The notes under the pieces: generated by a model | The model's database searches: none | Seen by the model: only the letters and a program-made list of their open reading frames with translations | What the model was told of the DNA's origin: nothing | Origin: Sphingomonas astaxanthinifaciens DSM 22298 | GTDB lineage: Bacteria; Pseudomonadota; Alphaproteobacteria; Sphingomonadales; Sphingomonadaceae | Reading direction: 5' to 3' | DNA length: 64,000 nucleotides | Assembly (NCBI RefSeq): GCF_000711715.1 | Contig: NZ_JONN01000001.1 | Span: forward strand, 1,240,001 to 1,304,000 | Shown: in pieces, positions 32,423 to 49,507 of the stretch | How positions within the stretch are numbered: position 1 is the stretch's first letter | How the letters are laid out: every line of letters starts with the position of its first letter | Translations under genes and position numbers: made by a program

Positions 32423-32797
32423 ATGGCTGACATCACCAAGCTCGTCGACGACCTGTCGGCGCTGACCGTCCTCGAGGCCGCCGAGCTGGCCAAGGCCCTC
32501 GAAGAGAAGTGGGGCGTTTCGGCCGCCGCTGCCGTCGCCGTCGCCGGCCCGGCCGCTGGCGCTGCCGCTCCGGCCGCCGAAGAGAAGACCGAGTTCGACG
32601 TGATCCTCACCGGCGACGGTGGCAAGAAGATCAACGTCATCAAGGAAGTCCGCGCCATCACCGGCCTGGGCCTCGGCGAAGCCAAGGCGCTGGTCGAGGG
32701 CGCTCCGAAGGCGCTCAAGGAAGGCGTCAACAAGGACGAGGCCGAGAAGATCAAGAAGCAGATCGAGGAAGCCGGCGGCACCGTCGAGCTCAAGTAA
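32423..32797 (+). CDS. rplL: 50S ribosomal protein L7/L12
   Basis: L7/L12 forms the flexible stalk that recruits translation GTPases. The 124-aa protein has the N-terminal dimer domain ([21 protein letters not shown]), an Ala/Pro hinge and the C-terminal domain with [31 protein letters not shown] and [14 protein letters not shown] strong terminator follows, so rpoB is not simply co-transcribed; a convergent 1.5-kb gene lies between. Confidence 0.98.
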   Translation: MADITKLVDDLSALTVLEAAELAKALEEKWGVSAAAAVAVAGPAAGAAAPAAEEKTEFDVILTGDGGKKINVIKEVRAITGLGLGEAKALVEGAPKALKEGVNKDEAEKIKKQIEEAGGTVELK

Positions 32798-32840
32798 GCT
32801 TCTGCTGAGTTTGCGGGTGTCTTGAAGCGCCCGCGGACGG

Positions 32841-32874
32841 AAGGGGCGGCCTCGCAAGAGGTCGCCCCTTTTTG
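32841..32874 (+). terminator. Intrinsic terminator of rplJ-rplL
   Basis: The stem AGGGGCGGCCTC pairs with GAGGTCGCCCCTT around a GCAA tetraloop and is followed by TTTTT. It separates rplL from the convergent membrane-protein gene and from rpoB. Confidence 0.92.
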
Positions 32875-32878
32875 CGTG

Positions 32879-34348
32879 TCAGCTGTTCGCCCGGACGAAG
32901 ATGGTCGCGTTCCTGTCCTCGGCGAAGACCCGCCAGCCCGGCTCGCGCTTGAGCTTGGGCAGCAGCGCGTCGTCATATTCGAGGACGACCCAGCCGATAT
33001 GATAGCGCGCGGCGTCCTCGCGGAACTTGGCGATGTCGCCGGCGGTGATCGCCTTGGCGCGGAAGGTGAAGTCGTCGCCGTACATGTCGGCGCGGCCGTC
33101 GATGTAGGGCCGGACGCCGATCATCACGAGCGGGCCGCCCTGGCTATATTCGTTGTAGACCGGCTGGCGGCGGATCTCCTCCGGCACCTTGGCCAGCAGC
33201 GACAGCGGATAGGTGCTGTGCTCCTGGAACTGATAGGGCACCGCAAGCCGCACCGCGATCAGCAGCGTCAGCGCCGGGACCATCCACGCGGTCCGCTTCA
33301 GCGCCGGGCGGGGGGTCCGCGAAGGCTGGAGCAACGGCAGCACCACCAGCAGCCCGACGATCGCGAACAGCATCTGGTGGCGGGCGTGGAGGATCGCCAT
33401 GACCGACAGTCCGGCAAGCAGCAGCACCCTGAGCGGCGGGAGCGTCCGCCAGCGCTTCGCGGCAAGCAGCAGCAGCCCCCCGAGGCAGGTGTAGAACAGA
33501 AAATCGGCCGGGAGCGTCGAGCGGCGCCACTCGCCGATCACCGACAGCGCCTTCATCCCGCTGACTTGGAAGGGATAAAGGAAATGCTCGGCGCCGAAGG
33601 GCGTGGCCAGCACCGCAATCGCCAGCGACAGCGCGCCGAACGCGATCCAGCGGCCGAGGAGCTTGCGGTTCCGCGGATTCTCGATCAGCGATTCAAGCCC
33701 GAACAGCCCGGCGAGGCCGAAGGCGACGATGTAGCTCGCATGAAGATTGGCCCAGACCGCCATCAGCAGCGCCGCGGCGAGCGGCGGGGCGGCGCGGGCC
33801 TCGCGGGCACGAAGCAGGATCAGCGTCCACCAGGCGAGCAGCGACCAGGCGAGCATGTGCGGCCGGGCGAGCGCGAAGGGGAACAGGATGCCCGCCGCGA
33901 CCGCGACCGCGACCACCGCCAGCCGGGCGGGAAGGAAGCGGAAGGCCTCCCGGGCAAGGAGCCAGAAGGTGAAGGCGGCCGACAGGGCGAACAATGCCGC
34001 AAGGCCACCCCAGCCGCGCAGCCACTCGGCACCGACCATGACCACCTCGGCCAGCCATTCGTGCGCCATCCAGGCCTTGCCCGGCATGGTGTGGCTGAAG
34101 GGATCGACCAAGGGCACGGTCCGGTTGGCGACGATCCAGTGGCCCGCACCAAGGTGCCAGCCGGTGTCACCGTCCATGAAGAGATTGACCGGGAAGGCGA
34201 TCAGCAGCGCGAGGAACAGTGGGAGCGCCGACTGGAGCGCGCGGGCATGGGCGTCGAGCCGGTCGGGCGCGAAATGGTCGGTGCCGTCGTCGGCGCGCAG
34301 CCTCGCCCGGGTCCGTTCCCACCAGCCCGCCGTCGCCGCACTTGCCAT
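32879..34348 (-). CDS. Polytopic membrane protein, GT-C-like
   Basis: I recognise only the type. The 489-aa protein has roughly ten to eleven hydrophobic spans. The first extracytoplasmic loop carries [18 protein letters not shown], with an acidic DxD-like pair as in GT-C glycosyltransferases, then [10 protein letters not shown] soluble C-terminal segment of about 110 residues includes [28 protein letters not shown] in parts, a pattern seen in bacterial membrane proteins of unknown role. It is convergent with rplL and sits between rplJL and rpoBC, interrupting the usual cluster. Compare the similar protein at 22164-23738. Confidence 0.75.
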   Translation of the reverse strand: MASAATAGWWERTRARLRADDGTDHFAPDRLDAHARALQSALPLFLALLIAFPVNLFMDGDTGWHLGAGHWIVANRTVPLVDPFSHTMPGKAWMAHEWLAEVVMVGAEWLRGWGGLAALFALSAAFTFWLLAREAFRFLPARLAVVAVAVAAGILFPFALARPHMLAWSLLAWWTLILLRAREARAAPPLAAALLMAVWANLHASYIVAFGLAGLFGLESLIENPRNRKLLGRWIAFGALSLAIAVLATPFGAEHFLYPFQVSGMKALSVIGEWRRSTLPADFLFYTCLGGLLLLAAKRWRTLPPLRVLLLAGLSVMAILHARHQMLFAIVGLLVVLPLLQPSRTPRPALKRTAWMVPALTLLIAVRLAVPYQFQEHSTYPLSLLAKVPEEIRRQPVYNEYSQGGPLVMIGVRPYIDGRADMYGDDFTFRAKAITAGDIAKFREDAARYHIGWVVLEYDDALLPKLKREPGWRVFAEDRNATIFVRANS

Positions 34349-34434
34349 TCCGCTTCGCTCCCCGTGCCGCGCGTCGCGGCCATTGCCGGGGTCATGCCTA
34401 GCGTCCGAGCGTCACAAGATAGTTAACGCGGCGC

Positions 34435-34608
34435 TCAGGCGGGCGGCGTGGCGGGATCATCCTCGTCGCGCTCGCCCGGGGCCGCGGCGAGAACGCCGGG
34501 ACGGCTCGCCTCGCCCGCCACATCGGGCAGTGGTCCCCGCGCTTCGGCCGAGGCCGATCCGAGAACCGCGAGAAGCACGAACGCAGGAGAGACGAGCATC
34601 AGGCGCAT
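34435..34608 (-). CDS. Small exported hypothetical protein
   Basis: I do not recognise this 57-aa protein. The ATG at 34608 is preceded by GAGGGGGTT and opens a good signal peptide ([21 protein letters not shown]). The mature peptide of about 35 residues is Pro/Asp/Glu-rich with no Cys. It diverges from the rpoB leader and lies upstream of the minus-strand membrane gene. Confidence 0.6.
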   Translation of the reverse strand: MRLMLVSPAFVLLAVLGSASAEARGPLPDVAGEASRPGVLAAAPGERDEDDPATPPA

Positions 34609-34674
34609 GGGAACCCCCTCTTCCACCAGGCGACCCGGATGAATGCGCGGAGCGGCAAATGGTTGCGTTCCCTC

Positions 34675-34702
34675 TTGCGAAGCAGGGGCGGAAGGTTATA
34701 TG
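34675..34702 (+). promoter_or_regulatory. Candidate promoter for rpoB-rpoC
   Basis: TTGCGA and TATATG with a 16-bp spacer resemble a housekeeping promoter. It is about 220 bp upstream of rpoB in a 311-bp gene-free region, implying a long 5' leader that contains several GC-rich hairpins. No transcript data support this; it is a visual match. Confidence 0.4.
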
Positions 34703-34919
34703 GGCTTCCTATCCGACAAACATACCGGCTCCGCCGCATGGGTTCCCATGCGCCTGGGGCCTTTCCTGCCCTCTCCGGGACAGGGTCCGAATAGCGCGCG
34801 GGCCGAACGAAGTGGAGAGACAGCGGGAGCAGCGCTCCACTATTTACGACCCCGGTTCGCGCCGGGGGACTACGGGAGCGCAGGCACGGCCTGTTCTCCC
34901 GTCCATCGCAGGGACGACC

Positions 34920-39089
<4,170 letters not shown>

Positions 39090-39157
39090 GGGCTCCGGCC
39101 CTCCTCCTTCCGCCACAAGATATGACCTCGAGGCCCTCCGGGGCTCAGGAGTAAAGT

Positions 39158-43429
<4,272 letters not shown>

Positions 43430-43467
43430 TCCCGGCCTTCCGGCCCGGAAGTCCTGACAAACGAAGA

Positions 43468-43498
43468 CCCCGTCGGCCCAGCGCCGGCGGGGTTTTTC
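43468..43498 (+). terminator. Intrinsic terminator of rpoB-rpoC
   Basis: The stem CCCCGTCGGC/GCCGGCGGGG with a 5-nt loop is followed by TTTTT. Confidence 0.92.
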
Positions 43499-43560
43499 GC
43501 ATGCGCGGGCTGGCATTGGCCACGAGACCGGGGCAGTCTCGACACGGGGGAGCGTGGCGT

Positions 43561-44838
43561 ATGTCTCTGGGGTCGTTTCAGACGGTCAAGCACCGCAGCA
43601 CGGGCTTCGGCCCCGGGATCCACTTTTTCGCGGACGAGGCGCTCGCCGCCCGGATGCCGCCGCTGGCCCTACCGCCGATGCGGGAAGAAGCGCGAGCGGC
43701 GTTCCGGGCCGCCATCGCCTTCCTTCGGCCGACCGGCAACGGCAGCCTCAAGGACCTGCTCAACCTGGCGCAGGCACGTGGCTACAGCGCCGATCCGCGT
43801 GACTGGGTGCCCGACGCCAAGCTCCTCGACCGCTCCCCACTCCTCTATCAGCCGTGGGTCGACTTCTTCTCGGAAGAGGGGCTGACGCCCTTCAACGAGG
43901 GGAATCGGCTTACCGGCGATAATTGGAAGTGCTGGAAGCCGAAGCCACGAAGCGCGGCCTTGTCGCGCATGGCGGCGTGGGACCCGGAGGCCTACACGCG
44001 GCTCGTGACCGACGTCGGGCCATCGCTGTCGGTCACCGACCGGCTGAGCCTGCTCAACCACCTGAATGCAGGCGCGTCGCATCGCGGTATTCTCCCTTGG
44101 CAGGTGCCGCTCATCCGGCGCTTCCTCGACGATCCCGCGGCCAAGGTCCGGGAGCAGGCGCAGGCCAAGCTCGATTCCATGGGTGGCATCGAGACCGAGG
44201 CCGACCACGCCGCGATCCTCGCCGGGCACCTCGCGGTGGAAAATGGTCGAGTCCGCTACGCCGAGCGTCCGGAGCCGAATACGTTTCCCTTCTGGGCGCA
44301 CTGGAAGAGCACCAGTTTTGCGGCGTTGGCGGCAGCGCTCGGCCTGACGCCGATCCAGCTCGCCCATGGTGCCGAACTCGACCTCCTCGACCAGAATTTC
44401 GTGATGCTCGCGATCCAGAGCGGCGATCGCGAGGTGCGCCACATCCTCGCGAAGCGCGAACTCGCCGGGGAGCGACCGGACGAGGTGCACCTCGCCTTGC
44501 TGCATGACGCCGAGCCGGGCCTCAGGCGCCGCGTCCTCGAGATGCTCTTCCAGGCGGTCTATTGGAACAGTGTGCAGGATTTCCTCGCGCCTGATCTCGG
44601 CAGCTTGCCGCCGTCGGACATGCACCGGATGTCAGCCTTTTCGGCGCTCGAGCCCTCGGTCGTCCTTGAGCGCAAACAGCGCAAGCTGCCGGTCAACACG
44701 AGCTACGATCCGCTCTGTGCGCTCGCCTGGTCGGTGAACAAGGAGGCCGCGCAGGAGGCGGTGGACGTCGCGCTCGCAGCGGGCATGAAGCCCGACAACT
44801 GGCGCCTCGCGCCGCTCCGCTTCAACCTCGCGCTCTGA
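43561..44838 (+). CDS. Hypothetical protein, helical-repeat type
   Basis: I do not recognise this 425-aa protein. It has no signal peptide. The N-terminal part has QTVKHRSTGFGPGIHFF, WVPDAKLLDRSPLLYQPWVDFF and NWKCWKPKP. From about residue 150 on, it is made of helix pairs such as LSVTDRLSLLNHLNAG, VPLIRRFLDDPAAKVREQA and EVRHILAKREL, which resemble HEAT-type repeats used for protein binding. The ATG at 43561 follows GGGGGAG; an in-frame upstream start at 43501 seems less likely. A terminator follows it, so it is a single-gene unit between rpoC and the entericidin pair. Confidence 0.75.
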   Translation: MSLGSFQTVKHRSTGFGPGIHFFADEALAARMPPLALPPMREEARAAFRAAIAFLRPTGNGSLKDLLNLAQARGYSADPRDWVPDAKLLDRSPLLYQPWVDFFSEEGLTPFNEGNRLTGDNWKCWKPKPRSAALSRMAAWDPEAYTRLVTDVGPSLSVTDRLSLLNHLNAGASHRGILPWQVPLIRRFLDDPAAKVREQAQAKLDSMGGIETEADHAAILAGHLAVENGRVRYAERPEPNTFPFWAHWKSTSFAALAAALGLTPIQLAHGAELDLLDQNFVMLAIQSGDREVRHILAKRELAGERPDEVHLALLHDAEPGLRRRVLEMLFQAVYWNSVQDFLAPDLGSLPPSDMHRMSAFSALEPSVVLERKQRKLPVNTSYDPLCALAWSVNKEAAQEAVDVALAAGMKPDNWRLAPLRFNLAL

Positions 44839-44847
44839 GGCAAAGAA

Positions 44848-44886
44848 AAGCCCCGCCGGCACGAGGCCGACGGGGCTTGTCTTTTC
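44848..44886. terminator. Bidirectional terminator
   Basis: AAGCCCCGCCGGC pairs with GCCGACGGGGCTT around ACGAG. It is flanked by AAAGAAA on the left and GTCTTTT on the right, so it works for the plus-strand gene and for the convergent entericidin-like gene. Confidence 0.85.
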
Positions 44887-44903
44887 GATCCTGGCGAAGC
44901 GCC

Positions 44904-45041
44904 TTAGCAGCGCGCCCCGTTGATCGTGTTCTCGGTGCAATTGGCGGCCGAGTTCATGTCGGCTGCCGCGCCCCGGACGGTGTTGCAGGCCGAAAGAGCC
45001 AGCGTGCCGCCGATCAGTGCCAGGGTAACGAACTTGCGCAT
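44904..45041 (-). CDS. Entericidin-like lipoprotein (copy A), 45 aa
   Basis: A 45-aa lipoprotein: MRKFVTLALIGGTLALSAC with the lipobox at Cys19, then NTVRGAAADMNSAANCTEN. The CNTVRG-AAAD pattern is that of the entericidin A/B family, small membrane lipoproteins linked to stress-induced lysis in enteric bacteria. Two extra Cys occur near the C-terminus (NCTE and GARC), which copy B lacks. ATG at 45041, stop TAA at 44904. It is convergent with the preceding gene and shares the terminator. Confidence 0.85.
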   Translation of the reverse strand: MRKFVTLALIGGTLALSACNTVRGAAADMNSAANCTENTINGARC

Positions 45042-45083
45042 GGGTTCACTCCGTTAAATAGGCGAAATGACCCATGGCCGATC

Positions 45084-45209
45084 TTAGGTGGCCTTGTCGA
45101 CCGCGTTCGCCGCCGAGTTCACGTCCGCCGCCGCACCGCGAACGGTGTTGCAGGCCGCGATGCTCATCGAACCGGCGATGAGAGCCAGAGTCATTACCTT
45201 GCGAAACAT
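45084..45209 (-). CDS. Entericidin-like lipoprotein (copy B), 41 aa
   Basis: A 41-aa lipoprotein with lipobox SIAAC and the same CNTVRGAAADVNSAAN core as copy A, ending AVDKAT. The ATG at 45209 is preceded on the minus strand by AGGAGAGAAG, a good Shine-Dalgarno. Copies A and B are tandem on the same strand, 42 bp apart, like ecnA-ecnB of enterics. Which copy, if any, acts as toxin or antidote cannot be told from sequence. Confidence 0.85.
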   Translation of the reverse strand: MFRKVMTLALIAGSMSIAACNTVRGAAADVNSAANAVDKAT

Positions 45210-45339
45210 GGTCTTCTCTCCTGTCTTGCGGCTGAACGAACGCCGGACTTCCGTTCCGGGTCCATGACGACCACGTTATTTTCGTCGCCCCCTGTGCGGC
45301 TTGACCGAGGGGCGTGCGGAGGGGCAAGCCTCGCCCCGC

Positions 45340-45425
45340 GCGGACGTGGCGGAATGGTAGACGCTGCCGACTTAAAATCGGCTTTCGGGAACGAAGTGCG
45401 GGTTCAAGTCCCGCCGTCCGCACCA
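45340..45425 (+). tRNA. tRNA-Leu (anticodon TAA)
   Basis: The 86-nt class II tRNA begins GCGGACGTGGCGGAATGGTA, has the anticodon loop with TAA in GACTTAAAATC, a long variable arm and an encoded CCA. The acceptor stem GCGGACG pairs with CGTCCGC. A TTGACC at 45301 could be its -35 element. Confidence 0.96.
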
Positions 45426-45489
45426 GCTTCGCCCGGCAATGCTTCCAGAATGGGCAATTTGTTAAGCCTTTGGCGCTTAACAGACATCA

Positions 45490-47106
45490 ATGTTCGGTAC
45501 CGGATCAGTCCTGTTCCCGCGGGTCAGCCGCGTTTCGGCGGCGCGCGCCGAATGGATCATCATCCTGTTCCTGATCTCGGCTGTCGCCGCCTTCATCTGG
45601 AACGGAAGCGGCCTCCTCCACCTCATCGCGCAGGACAAGGTCAGCGGGCTCGACCCAAGCGTCCAGGTCGCCGCCGCCGCGCTGGTCCTGAATGTTGCGC
45701 TGATCCTGTTCGGCTGGCGCCGTTACGCCGACCTCCAGCACGAGGCTGAGCTTCGCGCCGATGGCGAGCAGCGCGCCGCGCGCCAGGCCGCCACCGACAG
45801 CATTACCGGGCTCGCCAATCGCAAGGGCTTCGCCGACGGGGTCGAGCAATTGTGCGCGACCCGGATCGACAGCGACCACTGCCTCGTCATCATCTCGCTC
45901 CAGATGCAGCGTTTCAAGCGGATCAACGACCGCTTCGGCTATGACATGGGCGACGCCCTGCTGCGCGAGATCGCCGCGGCGATGCTCGCCGACGTGCCCG
46001 AGAACGCCGTCGTCGCGCGCCTGTCGGGGGACGAATTCGCGATCGCCGCCTGCGTTCGCACCGCCGAGCTCGCCGGTGCCGAAGCCCTCGCCGAGACGCT
46101 TCTGCGCGACGTCAGCCGCACCTATGACATCCACGGCACCTACGTGCAGGTCGGGGCGATTGCCGGGATTGCCAGCGCCGGGCCGGGCGTATCGTGCCGG
46201 GCGTCGGACCTCCTGCGCCGCGCCGACATCGCGCTCGACCATGCCCGAAGCGCCCGCGCCGCCCGCCCGACCTGGTTCGACAGCGGGATGGAGCGCGCGC
46301 TGATCGAGCGCAGCGAGCTCGAGCAGGCGATCCGGGTCGCCATCGACCACGGCCAATTCGTACCCTTCTTCGAGCCGCAGGTGGACCTGGCGACCGGCTG
46401 TCTGACCGGCTTCGAGGTGCTCGCTCGCTGGCGGCACCCCAATCGCGGCCTGCTCGCGCCCGAGATCTTCATTCCGGTGGCCGAGGAAATGGGACTGATC
46501 GGGCCCCTGTCCGAGGGCCTCATCGCCGAGGCGCTCGAGCAGGCGCGCGACTGGGACGCAGACCTGTCGCTTTCGATCAATATCTCGCCCAGCCAATTGT
46601 CCGACCTGTGGCTCGCGCAGCGGCTCGTGCGGTTGCTGACCGAGCGCAACTTCCCGGCCGAAAGGCTGATCGTCGAGGTGACCGAAAGCTCGCTCTTCGC
46701 CGACCTCGACCTGGCGAAGAACCTCGTCGTCAGCCTTAAGAACCAGGGGGTGCGCCTCGCCCTCGACGATTTTGGCACGGGCTTCTCGAGCCTGTCGCAC
46801 CTGCGCCTGCTGCCGCTCGACATGATCAAGATCGACCGTAGCTTCACCGCCACCCTTCACGTGGACCGCGAGAGCGTGGCGATCGTCAAGGCGGTGACGA
46901 CGCTCGCCCAGGCGCTCGATATTCCCGTCACCGCCGAGGGGCTTGAGGACGCCGCGACTTTCGAGACGGTGCTCGGGCTCGGTGCCCGTACCGGGCAGGG
47001 CTGGTTCATCGGCAAGCCGATGGACGCCGAAGCCGTCGCCGATCTCCTCGCCCGCCGCCGGGTCGCCGCCGCGCCGAACGAGCCTGCCGCCCGCCGCATC
47101 GGCTGA
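45490..47106 (+). CDS. Membrane GGDEF/EAL protein with degenerate cyclase site
   Basis: The 538-aa protein has two membrane helices (about residues 22-38 and 60-76), a GGDEF domain and an EAL domain. The GGDEF motif reads SGDEF (179-183), and the metal-binding Asp-x-Asp before FKRIND reads QMQ, so cyclase activity is probably lost. The EAL motif reads EVL (309-311). The other EAL residues, such as SINISPSQLS, EVTES, DDFGTGFSSL, KIDRSF and TAEGLED, are intact, so it is probably a c-di-GMP phosphodiesterase with a regulatory GGDEF domain. It starts with ATG at 45490, 64 bp after tRNA-Leu. Confidence 0.93.
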   Translation: MFGTGSVLFPRVSRVSAARAEWIIILFLISAVAAFIWNGSGLLHLIAQDKVSGLDPSVQVAAAALVLNVALILFGWRRYADLQHEAELRADGEQRAARQAATDSITGLANRKGFADGVEQLCATRIDSDHCLVIISLQMQRFKRINDRFGYDMGDALLREIAAAMLADVPENAVVARLSGDEFAIAACVRTAELAGAEALAETLLRDVSRTYDIHGTYVQVGAIAGIASAGPGVSCRASDLLRRADIALDHARSARAARPTWFDSGMERALIERSELEQAIRVAIDHGQFVPFFEPQVDLATGCLTGFEVLARWRHPNRGLLAPEIFIPVAEEMGLIGPLSEGLIAEALEQARDWDADLSLSINISPSQLSDLWLAQRLVRLLTERNFPAERLIVEVTESSLFADLDLAKNLVVSLKNQGVRLALDDFGTGFSSLSHLRLLPLDMIKIDRSFTATLHVDRESVAIVKAVTTLAQALDIPVTAEGLEDAATFETVLGLGARTGQGWFIGKPMDAEAVADLLARRRVAAAPNEPAARRIG

Positions 47107-47228
47107 GCGCCCGCTCCGCGACGGCGGAGCGACCTTCCCCATCTGTCAGATTCCCGATCCGGGACAGGGGCAACCGTGTCGTCGCGACTCCCGTTTGTGC
47201 ATGGTAAAAATCGCGTTAAGGTTTTGCC

Positions 47229-47423
47229 ATGCGTCGCCTGTCGACACTTTCCCTTCCCGCATCGATCCGCCTCGGCGGACCGCATCCCCTGTCGTTCGGC
47301 ACCGGCCGCCGCTGGCTGCTGGAATGGGCGGAGCAATTGCCGGCCAGGTGGAGCGCGGACGCGAAACTCTTCGCCGGCGCCTATGTCGCCGGTTTCCTCG
47401 CGATCAGCCTGTTCATCGCCTGA
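47229..47423 (+). CDS. Small membrane-tail hypothetical protein
   Basis: I do not recognise this 64-aa protein. The N-terminal 40 residues are basic (RRLSTLSLPASIRLGG, GTGRRWLLEWAEQLPARW) and the C-terminus is a single hydrophobic helix (LFAGAYVAGFLAISLFIA), so it would be a tail-anchored inner-membrane protein. AAGG lies upstream of the ATG. It is convergent with the MFS transporter gene, with 3 bp between the stops. Confidence 0.6.
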   Translation: MRRLSTLSLPASIRLGGPHPLSFGTGRRWLLEWAEQLPARWSADAKLFAGAYVAGFLAISLFIA

Positions 47424-47426
47424 GGC

Positions 47427-48767
47427 TCAGGCGCAGCCCGCTTCGAGGCAGGCGAGGTGCAGCTTGCGCCCCAGCCAGGCCGAGACGATCGTTCCCGCCG
47501 CCACCAGCAGCAGGGTCTGCGCCACCGACACGCCGAGTTTCAGCAGGCCGGCCAGCAGCACCGCCGACAGGACCATCGCCCCGGCATTGACGATATTGTT
47601 CGCCGCCACGGTGCGGGCGGTCTCCGACTTGGGCACCGTGGTCGTCAAAAAGGCGTAGAGCGGGACCACGAACATGCCGCCGAAGGTCGCCACGCCGAAC
47701 AGGCTCAGCACCACCGGCCAGCCGGTCGGCTCCTCGAGGAATATGCGGGTTCCGACGAGCTCGGGATAAGGGGTCCAGCTGATGCTCAGGCCGTAGAGCG
47801 CGAGGACGCAGGCGCCCATGAGCAGCGCCGACATCGGCGCGAAACGGGCTGACACCTCGCCCTTGAGCAACCGGTTGATGATCACCGAGCCGACCGCGAC
47901 CCCGATCGAGAAGATGGCGAGGAACAGGGTCGCGACGCTTTGGTCGCCGCCGAACACATTCTTGACCAGCGGCGGGAACTGCGCCGCCAGCACCGCGCCG
48001 ATCGCCCAGAAGAAGCTGATCGCCATGATCGCGACGAACAGCCGCGGCACGTGCATGGTGGCCTTCACGAGATTGATCGAGGCGCGGACGATGTGCCAGT
48101 CGAGCCCCGGGCGCGGCAGGTCGGGATCGTTGAGCGTCCCGCTGTCCTCGGTGGAGGGCGGCGCGGCAGGGATGAACTGGCCGGCGATCCGACCGGCGAT
48201 GGCGACCAGCAGGACGCCCAGCGCCGCATATTCGGCATGGTAGCGCCCGTCCGGGTCCTGCACGACGAGCAGGCCGCCGAGGATCGTCCCGCCGAGGATC
48301 GCGATATAGGTGCCGGCCTCGACCAGTCCGGTCCCGCCGAGCACTTCGTCGCGCTCGAGATGCTGCGGCAGGATCGCATATTTGATCGGGCCGAAGAAGG
48401 TCGAATGGATGCCCATGGCGGTCAGCGCGACCAGCATCGCGGGGATGTTGAGGAAATAGAGCCCCGCCGCGCCGAACAGCATGATCACGATCTCGGCGCT
48501 CTTCACCGCCCGCGCGATCCGCGCCTTGTCATAAGCGTCCGCAAGCTGCCCCGACAGCGCCGAGAGGAGGAAGAAGGGCGCGATGAACAGCAGCCCGGCG
48601 ATCGCCGAGAACAACGCCTCCTGCTCCGCCGAGCGGTAGATGCCGTAGATCACCAGCAGCACCATCGCGGTGCGGAACAGGTTGTCGTTGAAGGCCCCGA
48701 GGAACTGCGTGACGAACAGCGGCACGAAACGCCGGGTCTTGAGCAGGTGGGTGACGTTCTGGATCAA
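47427..48767 (-). CDS. MFS transporter, lysophospholipid transporter (LplT)-like
   Basis: The 446-aa protein has about 12 membrane spans. The start, RRFVPLFVTQFLGAFNDNLFRTAMV, is typical of the LplT branch of the major facilitator superfamily, which flips lysophospholipids inward for re-acylation. Further signs are GQLADAYDKARIARAVK and GIHSTFFGPIKYAILPQHL. In many bacteria this domain is fused to or linked with an acyltransferase; here none adjoins, but pgsA, a phospholipid synthesis gene, is divergent with 112 bp between the starts. The substrate is inferred. Confidence 0.85.
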   Translation of the reverse strand: MIQNVTHLLKTRRFVPLFVTQFLGAFNDNLFRTAMVLLVIYGIYRSAEQEALFSAIAGLLFIAPFFLLSALSGQLADAYDKARIARAVKSAEIVIMLFGAAGLYFLNIPAMLVALTAMGIHSTFFGPIKYAILPQHLERDEVLGGTGLVEAGTYIAILGGTILGGLLVVQDPDGRYHAEYAALGVLLVAIAGRIAGQFIPAAPPSTEDSGTLNDPDLPRPGLDWHIVRASINLVKATMHVPRLFVAIMAISFFWAIGAVLAAQFPPLVKNVFGGDQSVATLFLAIFSIGVAVGSVIINRLLKGEVSARFAPMSALLMGACVLALYGLSISWTPYPELVGTRIFLEEPTGWPVVLSLFGVATFGGMFVVPLYAFLTTTVPKSETARTVAANNIVNAGAMVLSAVLLAGLLKLGVSVAQTLLLVAAGTIVSAWLGRKLHLACLEAGCA

Positions 48768-48879
48768 GGAGAAGCCTATTGGCGAGAAAGGGTTGCACCG
48801 GCCTTAGCCCGGCATCCCGCCTTCGCCAAATGCGCCGCTTTGGCAAAGCGCCCAAGCCGGGCTAGACAGGCCCGAAGCA

Positions 48880-49446
48880 ATGCTGTCGCTGCCCAACCTC
48901 CTCACCCTGTCCCGCATCTTCGCGGTGCCGATCCTGGTGTTCCTGCTGTGGACCCCGGCCCCGCTCGATTATGCGATCACCTTCGTCCTCTACTGCATCG
49001 TCGGGATCACCGATTATTTCGACGGCTATCTCGCCCGCGCGCAGGGGCGGATCAGCCGGCTGGGGCAATTCCTCGATCCGATCGCCGACAAGATCATGGT
49101 CGCCGCGGTCATCATGATGCTGGTCTCGACCCGCCAGGCGAGCGCCGAGCCGATCATCCACGGCCTCCACATCATCCCCGCGCTCGTCATCCTGCTGCGC
49201 GAGATCATCGTCTCCGGGCTGCGCGAATTCCTTGCCCCGCTCCATGTCTCGATGCCGGTGTCGCGGCTGGCCAAGTGGAAGACCACCTTCCAGCTGGTGG
49301 CACTGGGGGCGCTCATCCTCGCGGGGGCGGTGCCCGCGGCCGAGTGGGTCCACTGGACCGGCCTCGCCAGCCTGTGGGCCGCCGCGATCCTCACCGGCAT
49401 CACCGGCTGGGATTATCTGCGCATCGGCCTTCGCCACATGGATTGA
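48880..49446 (+). CDS. pgsA: CDP-diacylglycerol--glycerol-3-phosphate 3-phosphatidyltransferase
   Basis: PgsA makes phosphatidylglycerol phosphate, the committed step to phosphatidylglycerol and cardiolipin. The 188-aa membrane protein begins SLPNLLTLSRIFAVPILVFLL and has the CDP-alcohol transferase motif DGYLARAQGRISRLGQFLDP, with its four Asp (two in DYFDG, two in FLDPIAD), plus LREIIVSGLREF. Length is normal. It diverges from the LplT-like gene, which fits a lipid-metabolism pair. Confidence 0.95.
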   Translation: MLSLPNLLTLSRIFAVPILVFLLWTPAPLDYAITFVLYCIVGITDYFDGYLARAQGRISRLGQFLDPIADKIMVAAVIMMLVSTRQASAEPIIHGLHIIPALVILLREIIVSGLREFLAPLHVSMPVSRLAKWKTTFQLVALGALILAGAVPAAEWVHWTGLASLWAAAILTGITGWDYLRIGLRHMD

Positions 49447-49507
49447 CGCCGCTTCGGCGCTGCCGCTACCGCCTCACTGACAACTTTGTGAACAAGGAGC
49501 TCTCGAA

